Shown here: piece after piece, positions 51,444-60,905 of the stretch | How positions within the stretch are numbered: the stretch's first letter is position 1 | Layout of the letters: the number at the start of each line of letters is the position of its first letter | Source: Bryobacterales bacterium | GTDB taxonomy: Bacteria > Acidobacteriota > Terriglobia > Bryobacterales > Bryobacteraceae | Direction: 5' to 3' | Assembly (NCBI GenBank): GCA_016789905.1 | Contig: JAEUQC010000203.1 | Location: 1 to 64,000 of the forward strand | Length of the DNA stretch: 64,000 nucleotides | Position numbers and translations under genes: made by a program | The notes under the pieces: model-generated | What the model saw: only the letters and a program-made list of their open reading frames with translations | The model's database searches: none | What the model was told of the DNA's origin: nothing

Positions 51444-53150
51444 ATGCAACTTTCTCGCCGTGGCCTCATCCGCTCCCTGTCCCGCACCGCGGCGGTGTTC
51501 ACGTTTGATCAGATCGTTGCCGGCCAGGCGTCCGCCCCCGCTTTCGTAAATGTCGCCCGCGAAGCGGGACTCAACGCCAAAACCATCTACGGCAGTGAGA
51601 ACCGCAATAAATACCTCATCGAAACCACCGGCTGCGGCGCGGCTTTCTTCGATTACGATCACGATGGCTGGCTCGACATTTTCCTCGTCAACGGCACGCG
51701 CTTTGAATCCAAGTGGACCGCCGCCACCGCCCCGGTTAGCCGTCTCTACAAAAACAACCGCGACGGAACATTTACCGATGTGACCCTGCCCGCGGGCCTC
51801 GCCCGAACCGGGTGGGGCAGCGGATGCTGTGTCGGCGACTTCGATAACGATGGCTTCGACGATCTCTTCGTTACCTATTGGGGAGACTGCTGCCTTTGGA
51901 AGAACCGAGGCAATGGGACCTTTGTCGATGTGGCGGCGAAGGCGGGCGTCACCACACGCACCGCGGCCGGTCTGAAACGCCACAACACCGGCTGCGCGTT
52001 TCTTGACTACAATAAAGACGGCAATCTCGACCTGTTTATCGCGAACTACATCGACTTCGACCCAAAGACCGCGCCCCTCCCCGAATCAGGCCCCTGCAAA
52101 TACAAAGGAATCCTGGTGGCTTGCGGACCGCCAGGCCTGAAAGGCGGCAAGAATATTTTGTACCGCAACAATGGCGATGGTACTTTTTCCGATGTGTCGG
52201 CCGCCGCCGGCATCCTCAAGACGGAGGGCACTTACGGGCTCGGCGTCGTCGTCTCCGATTTCGACAACGACGGCTGGCCGGACATCTACGTCGCCAATGA
52301 CTCCACCTCCTCCGCTCTGTACAAGAACAACCACGACGGCACGTTCACGGAGATCGCCATTGAAGCCGGCGTCGCTTTCTCCGCCGACGGAAAGCCCCAG
52401 GCCGGCATGGGCGTCGGCGTCGCCGATTACAACGGCGATGGTTTGTTCGACATAGTCAAAACCAACTTCGCCGGAGATACCACCAGCCTCTACCGCAATG
52501 CCGGCGGAGGATTTTTCGAGGACCAGACGTTTCAATCCGGCCTCGGGCGTGTCACTCGTTTCCTCGGTTGGGGCGCGGCGTTCCTCGATTTCGATAACGA
52601 CAGTTGGCCGGACATTCTGCTCTGTAACGGGCATGTCTACCCGGAAGTGGGCGAGACAGCGGCCGAGTCGGGCTACCGCCAGCGCAAGGTGGCCTATCGG
52701 AATTTGCGCAATGGCCGTTTCCTGGAAGTGAGCGATCAACTCGGCCCGGGAATCGCCGAACGGGTAACGGGAAGGGGCATGGCGATCGGAGATTTTGACA
52801 ACGATGGTGATCTGGATGTCCTGGTGAATTGCATCAACGACGTACCGCAACTGCTCCGGTGTGACGCCCCGGCTGGGGCGAATTGGATCAAGGTAAAGAC
52901 GGCCGGCGTCAAATCTAATCGCACCGGGATTGGCGCGCGCGTGGTCTGCATCACTCCTGGCCGAAGGCAGGTGGACGAGGTGCGCAGCGGCGGCAGTTAT
53001 CTATCCCAGAGTGATCTCCGCGTACACTTCGGACTGGGGACCGCCACCACGGCATCCATTGAGGTCCATTGGCCCAGCGGCATCGTCGATCGGATCGCAA
53101 GCACGCCTGCCAACCGCATTCTTCGCGTTGTGGAGGGGACCTTCGCCTGA
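51444..53150 (+). CDS. exported CRTAC1-like VCBS/ASPIC-UnbV protein
   Basis: The product is 568 aa with a Tat-like leader (LSRRGLIRSLSRTAAVFTF). VCBS/FG-GAP beta-propeller repeats carry many calcium-binding Asp-loops (FDYDHDGWLDIFLVNG, GDFDNDGFDDLFVTY, LDYNKDGNLDLFIANY, SDFDNDGWPDIYVAND, GDFDNDGDLDVLVN). The C-terminal ASPIC/UnbV domain is marked by RTGIGARVVCITPGRRQ, VRSGGSYLSQSDLRVHFGLG and IEVHWPSGIVD. It is probably a periplasmic or surface Ca-stabilised propeller, co-transcribed with the MFS gene. No enzymatic role is established for this family. Confidence 0.93.
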   Translation: MQLSRRGLIRSLSRTAAVFTFDQIVAGQASAPAFVNVAREAGLNAKTIYGSENRNKYLIETTGCGAAFFDYDHDGWLDIFLVNGTRFESKWTAATAPVSRLYKNNRDGTFTDVTLPAGLARTGWGSGCCVGDFDNDGFDDLFVTYWGDCCLWKNRGNGTFVDVAAKAGVTTRTAAGLKRHNTGCAFLDYNKDGNLDLFIANYIDFDPKTAPLPESGPCKYKGILVACGPPGLKGGKNILYRNNGDGTFSDVSAAAGILKTEGTYGLGVVVSDFDNDGWPDIYVANDSTSSALYKNNHDGTFTEIAIEAGVAFSADGKPQAGMGVGVADYNGDGLFDIVKTNFAGDTTSLYRNAGGGFFEDQTFQSGLGRVTRFLGWGAAFLDFDNDSWPDILLCNGHVYPEVGETAAESGYRQRKVAYRNLRNGRFLEVSDQLGPGIAERVTGRGMAIGDFDNDGDLDVLVNCINDVPQLLRCDAPAGANWIKVKTAGVKSNRTGIGARVVCITPGRRQVDEVRSGGSYLSQSDLRVHFGLGTATTASIEVHWPSGIVDRIASTPANRILRVVEGTFA

Positions 53151-53264
53151 CCCTCCGGCCCGCCCGCAAAGGAAAGGGCGCAATGCAAGTGTTGGTGATT
53201 CCCAGCGTGTTTTGAGAACAATCCGTTTCCAACAGAAAAAGCAGATGGCCGATGGGGGGATGCT

Positions 53265-53459
53265 TCATGGCCCTCGACATACTGGAGGGTAGGGTGAGAG
53301 CGGTACTGCAATCCGGCGTGGGCCGCAGGAACCGTAAGTTTTGTTGCTCTCGGCCTCCAGACGTTTGGAGTTGAAGAAGATCGCGTCGAGATCGTAATTG
53401 AAGTGGGCCGCGTGCTCATCACGAATCCGCCGAACCGCTTCTACGATGTGATCTTTCAT
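53265..53459 (-). CDS. small partner protein of a PIN-toxin locus
   Basis: The product is 64 aa. MKDHIVEAVRRIRDEHAAHF followed by NYDLDAIF is a strongly conserved small protein encoded next to PIN-domain genes in many bacteria. The C-terminal part (KTYGSCGPRR) roughly fits the family, then runs on for 15 unrelated residues. The ATG overlaps the stop of the PIN remnant (TAATG), the normal coupled arrangement. It may still be expressible, but its partner is broken, so I am unsure that it is functional. Confidence 0.6.
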   Translation of the reverse strand: MKDHIVEAVRRIRDEHAAHFNYDLDAIFFNSKRLEAESNKTYGSCGPRRIAVPLSPYPPVCRGP

Positions 53460-53897
53460 TAACTGGCATGGCGATACCCCAGGTTCGTGCAGACGGCTCG
53501 CCGGCGTTCGATGGCTTCCAGGATGGCTATGCGCTTAAAGTTCCACGTCATCAGGAAGTCCATGCCTTGGGGGGTGGCCACCGCGCCGGGGAATGCGCCT
53601 TCCGCTGCGTTCATCGGAGTCAGTCCGCACTCCACGAAAAGACGCGCCAACGGGCGCGCACCCTCGGTCAGCGCGAGAACATCCATTCCATCCAACTCCG
53701 CCAAACGTTAAACCGCCGCGGACGCATCGCCGTGCCGCTTCGCGCAGGACAATTTCTGAAAGATACAGGTCAAATCGCCTGCGGTGGTTGGACCACCATT
53801 CGGCAGTCGGTTCCTGCTGCGCCACCACCAGATCACGGCTCGGCCTTGCCGTCAGGTAGCTCGCCACGCACGTCTCGGTGTAGACCGTGCGCTTCAT
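53459..53897 (-). pseudogene. broken PIN-domain (VapC-like) toxin gene
   Basis: From ATG 53897 the frame reads MKRTVYTETCVASYLTARPS then RDLVVAQQEPTAEWW and DLYLSEIVLREAA, the N-terminal half of a PIN ribonuclease. The normal (I/L)E-T-S is changed to TETC. Near 53735 a 1-nt shift is needed to continue as GDASAAV, then TAA at 53708-53710 interrupts, and RLAELDGMDVLALTEGARPL then GMDFLMTWNFKRIA finishes the PIN fold. The C-terminus is cut short at GYRHAS compared with the family's PPVICTPEEL ending. There are thus one frameshift, one nonsense codon and a truncated end. Confidence 0.75.
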
Positions 53898-54289
53898 TCC
53901 GTGCCGGCTTTCAGGAAACCTTGATGCTCCACATAGAGGTTGAGGATCACGCATCAACGGGCATCGCGCATGCGGAGGGTCCGAGTAGTAAGGCTCGTTC
54001 GCACGGCCGCACCTACATGCTGTGGGCAAGGGATCATGCGACCCTTTTCTAGCGGGAAAGTACGCGAGAGATTCTGCTCATGCGTGTTCTTGGTTTCCTT
54101 TCCGTCAACCAGGCCTCCAACTTGCGCCCTCCAAAACACCTGTCCAGCATTTCGCGTTGTCTCCCGACGTTCCACCGATTTCTCAACGGCCATCAGAAAT
54201 AGGCTGTCTTCCATCCCCCGTTGAGCGAATAGCGCACACTGGTTCCATTCACTGAAGGTCGCCATGCGCTTCCCGCCATGAATTGCTGT
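53898..54289. other. 392-nt gene-free stretch
   Basis: No frame in either strand carries a recognisable domain. It lies between the PIN and DUF433 remnants and is probably further gene debris. I looked for a DUF5615 partner of DUF433 here and found nothing convincing. Confidence 0.5.
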
Positions 54290-54525
54290 CTAACCAAGAG
54301 AAAACGCCGAACGAGCCCAACCGCGGTTAGGTAGCGCACTCTTGGCCGCGAAATCCGCACCGCATGCGCCTGATCCAGTGTTTCTGAAAAATTCTCGAGT
54401 CCCTCCTCGATCGCCGAGCACTTCAGATCTTCAAATGCCGCGGAGACCGGGACACGGGTGCCGCGAAACACCCAGGCGCCGCTCACTTTGCCAGGAATGC
54501 CCGCCGCAACAGGACATTGCGCCAA
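54290..54525 (-). pseudogene. frameshifted DUF433 antitoxin gene
   Basis: From a TTG at 54525 the frame reads AQCPVAAGIPGKVSGAWVFR followed by GTRVPVSAAFEDL, the diagnostic DUF433 N-terminus. LENFSETLDQAHAV fits the helix-turn-helix end. A 1-nt deletion near 54357 then throws the frame; the alternative frame gives DFAAKSALPNRG, the expected C-terminus (VLDFAARSL), and stops at 54290-54292. DUF433 proteins are antitoxins, usually of DUF5615 PIN-like toxins. Confidence 0.65.
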
Positions 54526-54565
54526 ATCCTATGCTGCCACTCGCCCTTTAGATCACACAAGATGC

Positions 54566-56719
54566 TCAACAGCCCGAACGCCTGCGCCAGCACCAAACGG
54601 CAAGGACCACAACACCCGCAAGCGATAGGCCCGCGCCCAGCCACACGCTCTTCGGGGCGTAACGGAACTCGACGACGTGCTGGCCGGCGTCCACTTCCAC
54701 CGCTAACAGCTTGCCGTAGGCTTCGAGCAGCGGGGCGGGCTTGCCATCTACCGTCGCCTGCCAACCGGGCAGGTAGGCCGAACTGTAGACCAACAGACCA
54801 CGGCAGCCCATCTGCGCTTCCACGCGGCCGTACTCCGGGCGGAGATCGGTCAGGCGGACTGTGTCCGGCGACGCCGGACACTGGGCGGGCGTGGCCGCGC
54901 CGTTGCGCGAGAACATTGGCTCGCGCACCGCGGGCCAGGGCCTCTCATAACGCACGTCGATTTCGTCCTCAGTGACCCGTTCGAACTGGTGGGCGGTCCA
55001 CGTCCACGGCGCGTATTCCGGCGACTCCCAAACTTGTACGCCGCTCTTGCCGGTGTAACGGTACTGCTGGTAGGGATGGCTGGGCTTTGGACCAATAAAG
55101 TAGCGTGACCCAAGAAGCGCATGGACTTCGGGTCGCCACTGTTCGCGGGAAATGTTGGCGCTGATGGCGAAGCAGCCGTTCACCTGCTCCAGTCCATACC
55201 AGTCGCCGAAACACTGGGGGCCGACGGAATCGTCAACCGAGATTCTGAAGGGCGCCTTGGCACGCTGCTCGTGCAGGAAACCGGCAACGTCGTCATTGCG
55301 AGTCAATTTCTCCAGGTTGACGAAACCCATCTCGCGATCCGGATAGCTGCGGGTGGTGTTGGCACCGGTCTCAACGAAGATCAACAGCGCCACCGTCAGC
55401 AGGCGGGCTTGGGCGGATGGCGCCATAATTGCAAGCCCGAGAGCGACGGCAAAGAACGCCGATTGGGCGAAACCGGACTGCGCGACGACCTTGGCGGGAT
55501 CGACTGCATAGAGGATGGTGATCAGCACGAACACAGCGCCGCCGAGCTTCAACAGCCCCGGACTCCAGCGGCTGTCAACGCGGCCCTGCCGCACCGATTC
55601 AAGACCGAGGGCCGCGAGCACGAGCAGCGCCACATGGACGCTGAGAATAAACATGGACGGGTTGCGAAGCTTATCGAAGAGCGGGAAACGGGCGTAAAAA
55701 AGGCCGTGAAGAACGGAGTTCTCGCCCAGCGCAAGGAGAATCGAGAAAGCGGCCAGGAACAGGAAGAGGCGAGCGTAGAAACGGCGGTGGAAACTGTGAA
55801 AACCAATGGCGGCCAGGACAACGAGCGTAAGGCCGAGAAAGGGGTTAAGCGCCGCTTCGCGATGAAAACCGTTCACAACGAGGCCGGGAAGGCTGGCTGC
55901 GTCGAGCGAAAACGTACGGTGAACAAAGTAGGGGATCTGCTGCGCAAACGTAACGGGTTCCTTGGCGTTAACGTAGCGGAGCGCGACACGCCAATACTCC
56001 GTGGCGGGCAAAGCCTGGGCCGCGCCAAGCAGACCGAAGAAGAGACCGAAGAGGGCTAGCCCGGGAAGGTACATTCGCCAGCGGCCGCGCGTGACAAGCA
56101 TGTAGGCCGTCAAGCCCGCGACGGAGGCGAGAATGATGATAGGCGCGCTGTGGTGGCCGGAGAGCACGGAGATGCCCGCGGCAGCGCCGGCGAGCGCGGC
56201 CGTAAGCCAATGGCGCGGAGCACGGAGAAAACGAACCCAGAAGAGCAGCGCCACCGGAAGCCAGACGGCGCCGTTCAACATCTGCGGCCAATCGATAACG
56301 GCCATATAGCCGCCGGCCCCGAAGGCGACGGCGATGACGGCGGCAATAGGCCGCGCAATGCTCAAAGTGCGCAACAACGCGAACATGGCCCAAGCGCCGA
56401 GAATGTGGATAAAGACGAAATAGCCGTTCAGAATGGGCGTCTGCAAACGGCCGTGCGTGAAAGGGAGAACGAATAGCAGCCAGTTCAGCGGATACGTCGC
56501 GCCAGGCTGGGATTGGCCAATGAGCGACTGGCCGCTCCAGTGAAAATCGAGCAGCGGAAAGTGACCGCGATGCCACTCCCGAGCCTGCATTTGCAGCCAC
56601 GGGAGCACCTGATTCACCGTATCGTCCCCATTCATCCACGTGAACTGGCCGGAGAGCGTGATCTTCCAGAATAGGAGAACGACAGCGGCGGCAACGGCCA
56701 GAAGCCACTTCCAGGTCAC
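54566..56719 (-). CDS. YfhO-like polytopic membrane protein
   Basis: I start at GTG 56719 (GTGA overlap with the upstream stop) rather than ATG 56788, which would overlap the previous gene by 73 nt; about 717 aa. About 12-13 membrane segments occupy residues 5-480, with the YfhO-type first loop (MNGDDTVNQVLPWLQM, HWSGQSLIGQSQPGATYPLN). A C-terminal extracytoplasmic domain (about 490-690) contains GLLVYSSAYLPGWQATVDGK, the family's ending, and a last membrane helix. YfhO proteins are GT-C-like and implicated in glycosylation of teichoic acids in Firmicutes; here a surface-glycosylation role is inference. It is last in the four-gene operon. Confidence 0.85.
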   Translation of the reverse strand: MTWKWLLAVAAAVVLLFWKITLSGQFTWMNGDDTVNQVLPWLQMQAREWHRGHFPLLDFHWSGQSLIGQSQPGATYPLNWLLFVLPFTHGRLQTPILNGYFVFIHILGAWAMFALLRTLSIARPIAAVIAVAFGAGGYMAVIDWPQMLNGAVWLPVALLFWVRFLRAPRHWLTAALAGAAAGISVLSGHHSAPIIILASVAGLTAYMLVTRGRWRMYLPGLALFGLFFGLLGAAQALPATEYWRVALRYVNAKEPVTFAQQIPYFVHRTFSLDAASLPGLVVNGFHREAALNPFLGLTLVVLAAIGFHSFHRRFYARLFLFLAAFSILLALGENSVLHGLFYARFPLFDKLRNPSMFILSVHVALLVLAALGLESVRQGRVDSRWSPGLLKLGGAVFVLITILYAVDPAKVVAQSGFAQSAFFAVALGLAIMAPSAQARLLTVALLIFVETGANTTRSYPDREMGFVNLEKLTRNDDVAGFLHEQRAKAPFRISVDDSVGPQCFGDWYGLEQVNGCFAISANISREQWRPEVHALLGSRYFIGPKPSHPYQQYRYTGKSGVQVWESPEYAPWTWTAHQFERVTEDEIDVRYERPWPAVREPMFSRNGAATPAQCPASPDTVRLTDLRPEYGRVEAQMGCRGLLVYSSAYLPGWQATVDGKPAPLLEAYGKLLAVEVDAGQHVVEFRYAPKSVWLGAGLSLAGVVVLAVWCWRRRSGC

Positions 56720-58320
56720 TGTTCGGTGAACTCCAGATGCTGGCGTGTTTTCACGTTGGGAATCACCTGCTTCTTCCCGCTTGGCCATTCAATTTCCACC
56801 TGCGCGGTGGCGTGTTGGCCAAGCCCGAAGATAAGGGCGAAATCGCTCTGGCTGCAATAGCTGGATCCGCTGTGGACGGTTTGCCATTGACGGCCCGAAG
56901 GAGAGACCACCCGGACAACCGCGCCGAGGGCGGAGGCTTTGCCTTTCAAGCGCACAGAGAGATAGTTGTTCTTGTTGCCGCCATCATTGCGATAGAGCAC
57001 CGCGGGGCCGTGGTTATTGGCGATGAGCAGATCGAGGTCGCCATCGCGATCGAAATCCGCATAGGCCGCTCCCCGGGCGACAAGCGCCTGGGAGAACGCC
57101 GGCCCCACCTTCTTGCTCGCGTCGGTGAATTTGCTTTGGCCTTCGTTGTGGAAGAGCAGAGGCGGCTGGCGGAACTGCACCTTGGGCTGGACGCGGCCGA
57201 TGTCTTCTTCGATGTGGCCGTTGGCGGCGAAGATGTCGGGGCGGCCATCGAGGTTGTAGTCAAAGAAGAAGACGCCGAAGGCGAGCGAGAGGAGGCTGGC
57301 GCGGCCGACGGCGCTGCGGGGCGCTTCATCCACAAACAGGCCGTTGCCTTCGTTGTGATAGAGGCCCAACATCTGATTGGAAAAGTTGCCGACTAAGAGG
57401 TGCAGGCGCCCGGAACCGTCGTAATCCATGGCGTCAACGCCCATGGCGCCTCGGGCGACGCCGTCCTCGCTAAAGGCCACGCCGGCCTGGGTAGCGACAT
57501 CGGTAAAGGTGCCGTTTTTGTTGTTGCGATAAAGCTTGTTGGGCTGGGTGTCGTTGGCGACGAAGAGATCGGAATGGCCGTCGTTGTTGTAGTCGAAGAC
57601 GGCAATGCCAAGGGACTTCGTGGTGGTGTCGCGCAACCCGGCTTTGGCGGTCACGTCTTCAAACTTGCCGTTGCCCAGGTTGCGGTAGAGCTTGTTGGGA
57701 AGGCCCTTGTAGCTCTCAGGGGTGCAGTACGATTTTGCTGAGCCATCAAGCGAGCAGTGGATATCGGTTTGCGCCGTCCACTGCACATAGTTGGCCACGA
57801 AGAGATCGGCGCGGCCGTCTTTGTCGTAATCCAGGAAGGCGGCGCTGGACGGAAAGCCCTTGTTGGCGATGCCGGACTGGGCGGTGACGTCGCGGAACTT
57901 GAAGTTACCTTCGTTGTGAAAAAGCCGATCGCCTTCAAGCGCTGTGATGTAAAGATCGTCGCGGCCGTCGTTGTCGTAGTCGGCAAAGGCGACGCCCAGG
58001 CCATAGTGTTCAATATCCAGGCCGCTGCCGGCGGTAACGTTGGTGAACGTTCCGTTCTTATTGTTGCGATAGATCGCTTGGATGGACTTGCGTCCGCGGG
58101 GCGTCCAGTCGCGGCTGTTGACGAAAACAATGTCGGGCCAGCCGTCGCCATCGGCGTCAACAAATGCGCAGCCGCTGCCCATGGTTTCCGGAAGCCAGCG
58201 CTTCCCTGCCCGGCCAGAGTTGTGAGTGAACGCGATGCCGGCAGATTTGGTTACGTCGGAAAACTGCACGTCCTGCGCAAGGAGTGGCAGGGCGACGAGA
58301 GAGAGAAGAAGTTGCTTCAC
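56716..58320 (-). CDS. exported CRTAC1-like VCBS/ASPIC-UnbV protein
   Basis: The product is 534 aa with signal peptide MKQLLLSLVALPLLAQ. Repeated Asp-loop VCBS blades are visible (VDADGDGWPDIVFVN, ADYDNDGRDDLYIT, LDYDKDGRADLFVANY, FDYNNDGHSDLFVAND, ADFDRDGDLDLLIANN), followed by an ASPIC/UnbV domain (KASALGAVVRVVSPSG ... VHSGSSYCSQSDFALIFGLG ... VEIEWPSGKKQ). It overlaps its upstream neighbour by 4 nt (ATGA) and its downstream neighbour by 4 nt (GTGA), so the operon is translationally coupled. It is a paralogue of the protein at 51444-53150. Confidence 0.93.
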   Translation of the reverse strand: MKQLLLSLVALPLLAQDVQFSDVTKSAGIAFTHNSGRAGKRWLPETMGSGCAFVDADGDGWPDIVFVNSRDWTPRGRKSIQAIYRNNKNGTFTNVTAGSGLDIEHYGLGVAFADYDNDGRDDLYITALEGDRLFHNEGNFKFRDVTAQSGIANKGFPSSAAFLDYDKDGRADLFVANYVQWTAQTDIHCSLDGSAKSYCTPESYKGLPNKLYRNLGNGKFEDVTAKAGLRDTTTKSLGIAVFDYNNDGHSDLFVANDTQPNKLYRNNKNGTFTDVATQAGVAFSEDGVARGAMGVDAMDYDGSGRLHLLVGNFSNQMLGLYHNEGNGLFVDEAPRSAVGRASLLSLAFGVFFFDYNLDGRPDIFAANGHIEEDIGRVQPKVQFRQPPLLFHNEGQSKFTDASKKVGPAFSQALVARGAAYADFDRDGDLDLLIANNHGPAVLYRNDGGNKNNYLSVRLKGKASALGAVVRVVSPSGRQWQTVHSGSSYCSQSDFALIFGLGQHATAQVEIEWPSGKKQVIPNVKTRQHLEFTEQ

Positions 58321-60905
58321 AGGGGAGACTCGTGATCGTGAATCATCTGGCGTTCGTTGTTGTCGTGGTGGCTAAGGAGCCGCTTGGATTGCGTGATGGC
58401 TTGGGCGGATTCATCGGCCTTGAAGCGTTGGAATAGCTTCTGCTCGCGGTCGGCGGCGGCCGCGTCGCCCAGGCCGCGGTAGGCGAGCATCAGCGTGTAA
58501 TGGGCTTGCACGTCTTCGGGGTCGATGGCGAGCACGCGGCGGCCGGCTTCAACGCTCGCCTTGTAATCGCGGCGCAGAAACTGAATGCGGGCGATCTGAT
58601 TCTGCGCAACGCGATCACGCGGGTACTGTTCCACGACCTTGCCGAGACTGGCTAGCGCGGCGTCGTAGTTGCCGTCGGCCTTCTGCGCCAGCGCCAGGAA
58701 GAAGTGGGCGCGGGCGAGCGTGGGCTGCATTTCGAGCGCCTTCTTCAGGTACGGTTTCGCGGCTTCCACTTCGCCCTCCTGAATGAGCGCGCGCGCAACG
58801 TTCACATAGCCATCCACGTATTCCGGCTCCGCGGCGATCACCTTTTGGAAGGCGTATTCGGCGCCCTTGATGTCGCCTTGCAGCAACATCCCTATGCCCC
58901 AATCGTTCCAGCGCTCGCGATCCGCTTTTTGCACAACGGGCTGCCAAACGGTGGGCTGCGCGCCAATGTTTAAGCGGGTTTTGGCTTCAGCCAGCGTGAC
59001 GATGGGCAGCGTTGGCGTCTTCTCCGGAAAGGCGTTGTAGCTGAACTGCGTGTAGTAGTGGGAGAACTTGCGATGGTTCAGCTTCAGATGAAACTGAACT
59101 GGGCCTTTGGTGTCTTTGGGGATGCGGACCTTATAGTGAACCGTATCGGCGGCGCCCGGCGGGATCAGCCGAACATAGAGGCTGCTGCGGGCTTCGAAGG
59201 CGTTGCGCTTGTTGATGTGGCCGCCTTCGCCATCGAGCAGATAGCTGCGGTAAAAATGCGCGCCGGGGTCCACCGCGCCCTTGCCGTTGTCCTCCACCTG
59301 GCCGCTCCAGAAAATCGTCTTCCCGGTGGCATCGGTGCCGATAAGCTCGAGCCAGACATCAAAGGAATCGACGGTGCCGCCGGGGAAGAAGTGGCCTATT
59401 TTACGGGTGCGGACGACCGCGTCGAGACGAATGGTATCACCTGGCTGGAACGTGACGGGCGCGCGATCGAGCGGCGCGGCGACGTCGTTCATTTCGCGGA
59501 TCATGACTGGGCCGTGGGTGTCGGACTCTTCTCCGGTGGCGAATGTCGTGGAGAGTTTAGGAGCCGCTTCGCCGCCGGCGCGGATTTCCACCTTCGCGTC
59601 TTCACGAATAGGGGTGGCGGCGAAAAGATCAACGGTGATGAAGCCGGACTTCAGAAACTTCTCGTTTTCGGCGAGTTGAACCTTGTCGTTATTGACGTGG
59701 GAAACAGCCGTATTGGCAGCGGCGAAGCGGTGGCTGTGAACCCTGCCCTCGCGATTGCCCGGATCATTGGAAGGCACGATGGGCATGTGGCAATCGGTGC
59801 AGGTTTGGCTCTTGGGCGGGTAGTAAAAACTGCGCGCGCCCTGGCCGCTGACGCCGCTGGCCTGCCAGTTGTCGTAGTCATTGAATCCGCGCTGCCATCG
59901 GTAGTTATTGACGGGAACGTCCAGGTGCACCTTGTGGCAGGTGGAGCAGAACTCGGAGCTGTCCTTGGTCATGAAGGGTTTCATGAAGGTTTTGCGGTGG
60001 GGCTCGGGGTCGAGATAAGTAAGGAAGTTGTCGAGAGCCCGGATGTAGCGATTGCGGCTGGATGCGAGTTCGTGAAGCGGCGGATACTCGATGGTGAAGC
60101 CGCCGTTGCCCATCGAAGAATCGACGTTGGAAATGGAATGGCAGGAGACGCAGCCCAGGCCGTTTTGCGCTTCCGGCGTGTCGATTTGTTCCTTGATTGG
60201 TTTGTCAAAACGGCCATTGAAGAAGACCGCGTGATCGTGGCAGCCAGCGCACCATTTGGTGGGTTTGGTGCCCACGGCGTCCTGCATGTGTTCAATGGAC
60301 TTGCGGTAGAACTGGTTGTTGAAACTGGCGAAGTGGTGGACGGAGGAGTTCCACTGTTCGTAGGCGTCCTTGTGGCATTCGCCGCAAAGCTTGGAATCCA
60401 TGAAAAAGTCCGACGGGATGGTGCCCCCGACGTTGGTGCGAGCACTCGACGGCCAGAAGGGGCTTTTCGGGCCTTCGCCCTCCTCTTCCATGGTGACGGG
60501 GATAACGGTGGGGTTCACAATGCGGGCTTCGTGTTGCGGGCGAAAGGCGAGGCCAACGCCGGCAACAACAAGAACCAGCGTCACCGTGCGGAGCCGCGGA
60601 TGGCGCATACCGATTAACAGAGCGACGAGAACGCCGGCGGCGATGTGGGCCCAGAGGACCTTCTGATTCGGCAGCACGGCACCATTCCAGGTAAGGAAGG
60701 CTCCGGTGCAGAAGACGGCCAGCGGGAGCAGCAGATGAGGCCGGGGCAGCAGCGGAAGACCGAGCAGGAACAGCACAACGCCCAGCGCCACATGGAGCAG
60801 TACGTTGCCCATGTAGAAAATCGTTGGTTCAGCGAAGGCGCCGATATAAGCCGAGTTGGCCACCAGGGCAACGAAGAGAATCGCGGCCAGTTTGCGGAGT
60901 GTCAT
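58317..60905 (-). CDS. membrane-anchored pentaheme cytochrome c with TPR domain
   Basis: I start at ATG 60905 (ATGA overlap with the upstream gene), giving 862 aa. Four to five membrane helices lie in residues 5-122. Five CxxCH heme sites follow between about 174 and 410: CGECH, CAGCH, CVSCH, CSTCH and CTDCH, the last in YPPKSQTCTDCHMP. A beta-rich middle (about 430-630) is followed by about five TPRs in the last 200 residues. The heme arrangement resembles NapC/NrfH and cytochrome c-554-type multiheme domains. Likely role: electron transfer between membrane quinone pool and periplasm or surface; the partner oxidase or acceptor is unknown. Confidence 0.88.
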   Translation of the reverse strand: MTLRKLAAILFVALVANSAYIGAFAEPTIFYMGNVLLHVALGVVLFLLGLPLLPRPHLLLPLAVFCTGAFLTWNGAVLPNQKVLWAHIAAGVLVALLIGMRHPRLRTVTLVLVVAGVGLAFRPQHEARIVNPTVIPVTMEEEGEGPKSPFWPSSARTNVGGTIPSDFFMDSKLCGECHKDAYEQWNSSVHHFASFNNQFYRKSIEHMQDAVGTKPTKWCAGCHDHAVFFNGRFDKPIKEQIDTPEAQNGLGCVSCHSISNVDSSMGNGGFTIEYPPLHELASSRNRYIRALDNFLTYLDPEPHRKTFMKPFMTKDSSEFCSTCHKVHLDVPVNNYRWQRGFNDYDNWQASGVSGQGARSFYYPPKSQTCTDCHMPIVPSNDPGNREGRVHSHRFAAANTAVSHVNNDKVQLAENEKFLKSGFITVDLFAATPIREDAKVEIRAGGEAAPKLSTTFATGEESDTHGPVMIREMNDVAAPLDRAPVTFQPGDTIRLDAVVRTRKIGHFFPGGTVDSFDVWLELIGTDATGKTIFWSGQVEDNGKGAVDPGAHFYRSYLLDGEGGHINKRNAFEARSSLYVRLIPPGAADTVHYKVRIPKDTKGPVQFHLKLNHRKFSHYYTQFSYNAFPEKTPTLPIVTLAEAKTRLNIGAQPTVWQPVVQKADRERWNDWGIGMLLQGDIKGAEYAFQKVIAAEPEYVDGYVNVARALIQEGEVEAAKPYLKKALEMQPTLARAHFFLALAQKADGNYDAALASLGKVVEQYPRDRVAQNQIARIQFLRRDYKASVEAGRRVLAIDPEDVQAHYTLMLAYRGLGDAAAADREQKLFQRFKADESAQAITQSKRLLSHHDNNERQMIHDHESPL

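Noticed and set aside
53954..54265. 103-codon minus-strand frame that might be a DUF5615 toxin partner of DUF433
   Set aside because: Only a vague EQNLSRTF-like resemblance; none of the family's N-terminal or acidic active-site motifs is present.
54193..54525. Reading the 110-codon frame as an intact DUF433 gene
   Set aside because: The frame loses family similarity after about residue 55, while the expected C-terminus continues in another frame.
59058..60617. 519-codon open frame opposite the pentaheme cytochrome gene
   Set aside because: Antisense shadow; the five CxxCH motifs and TPRs are on the minus strand.
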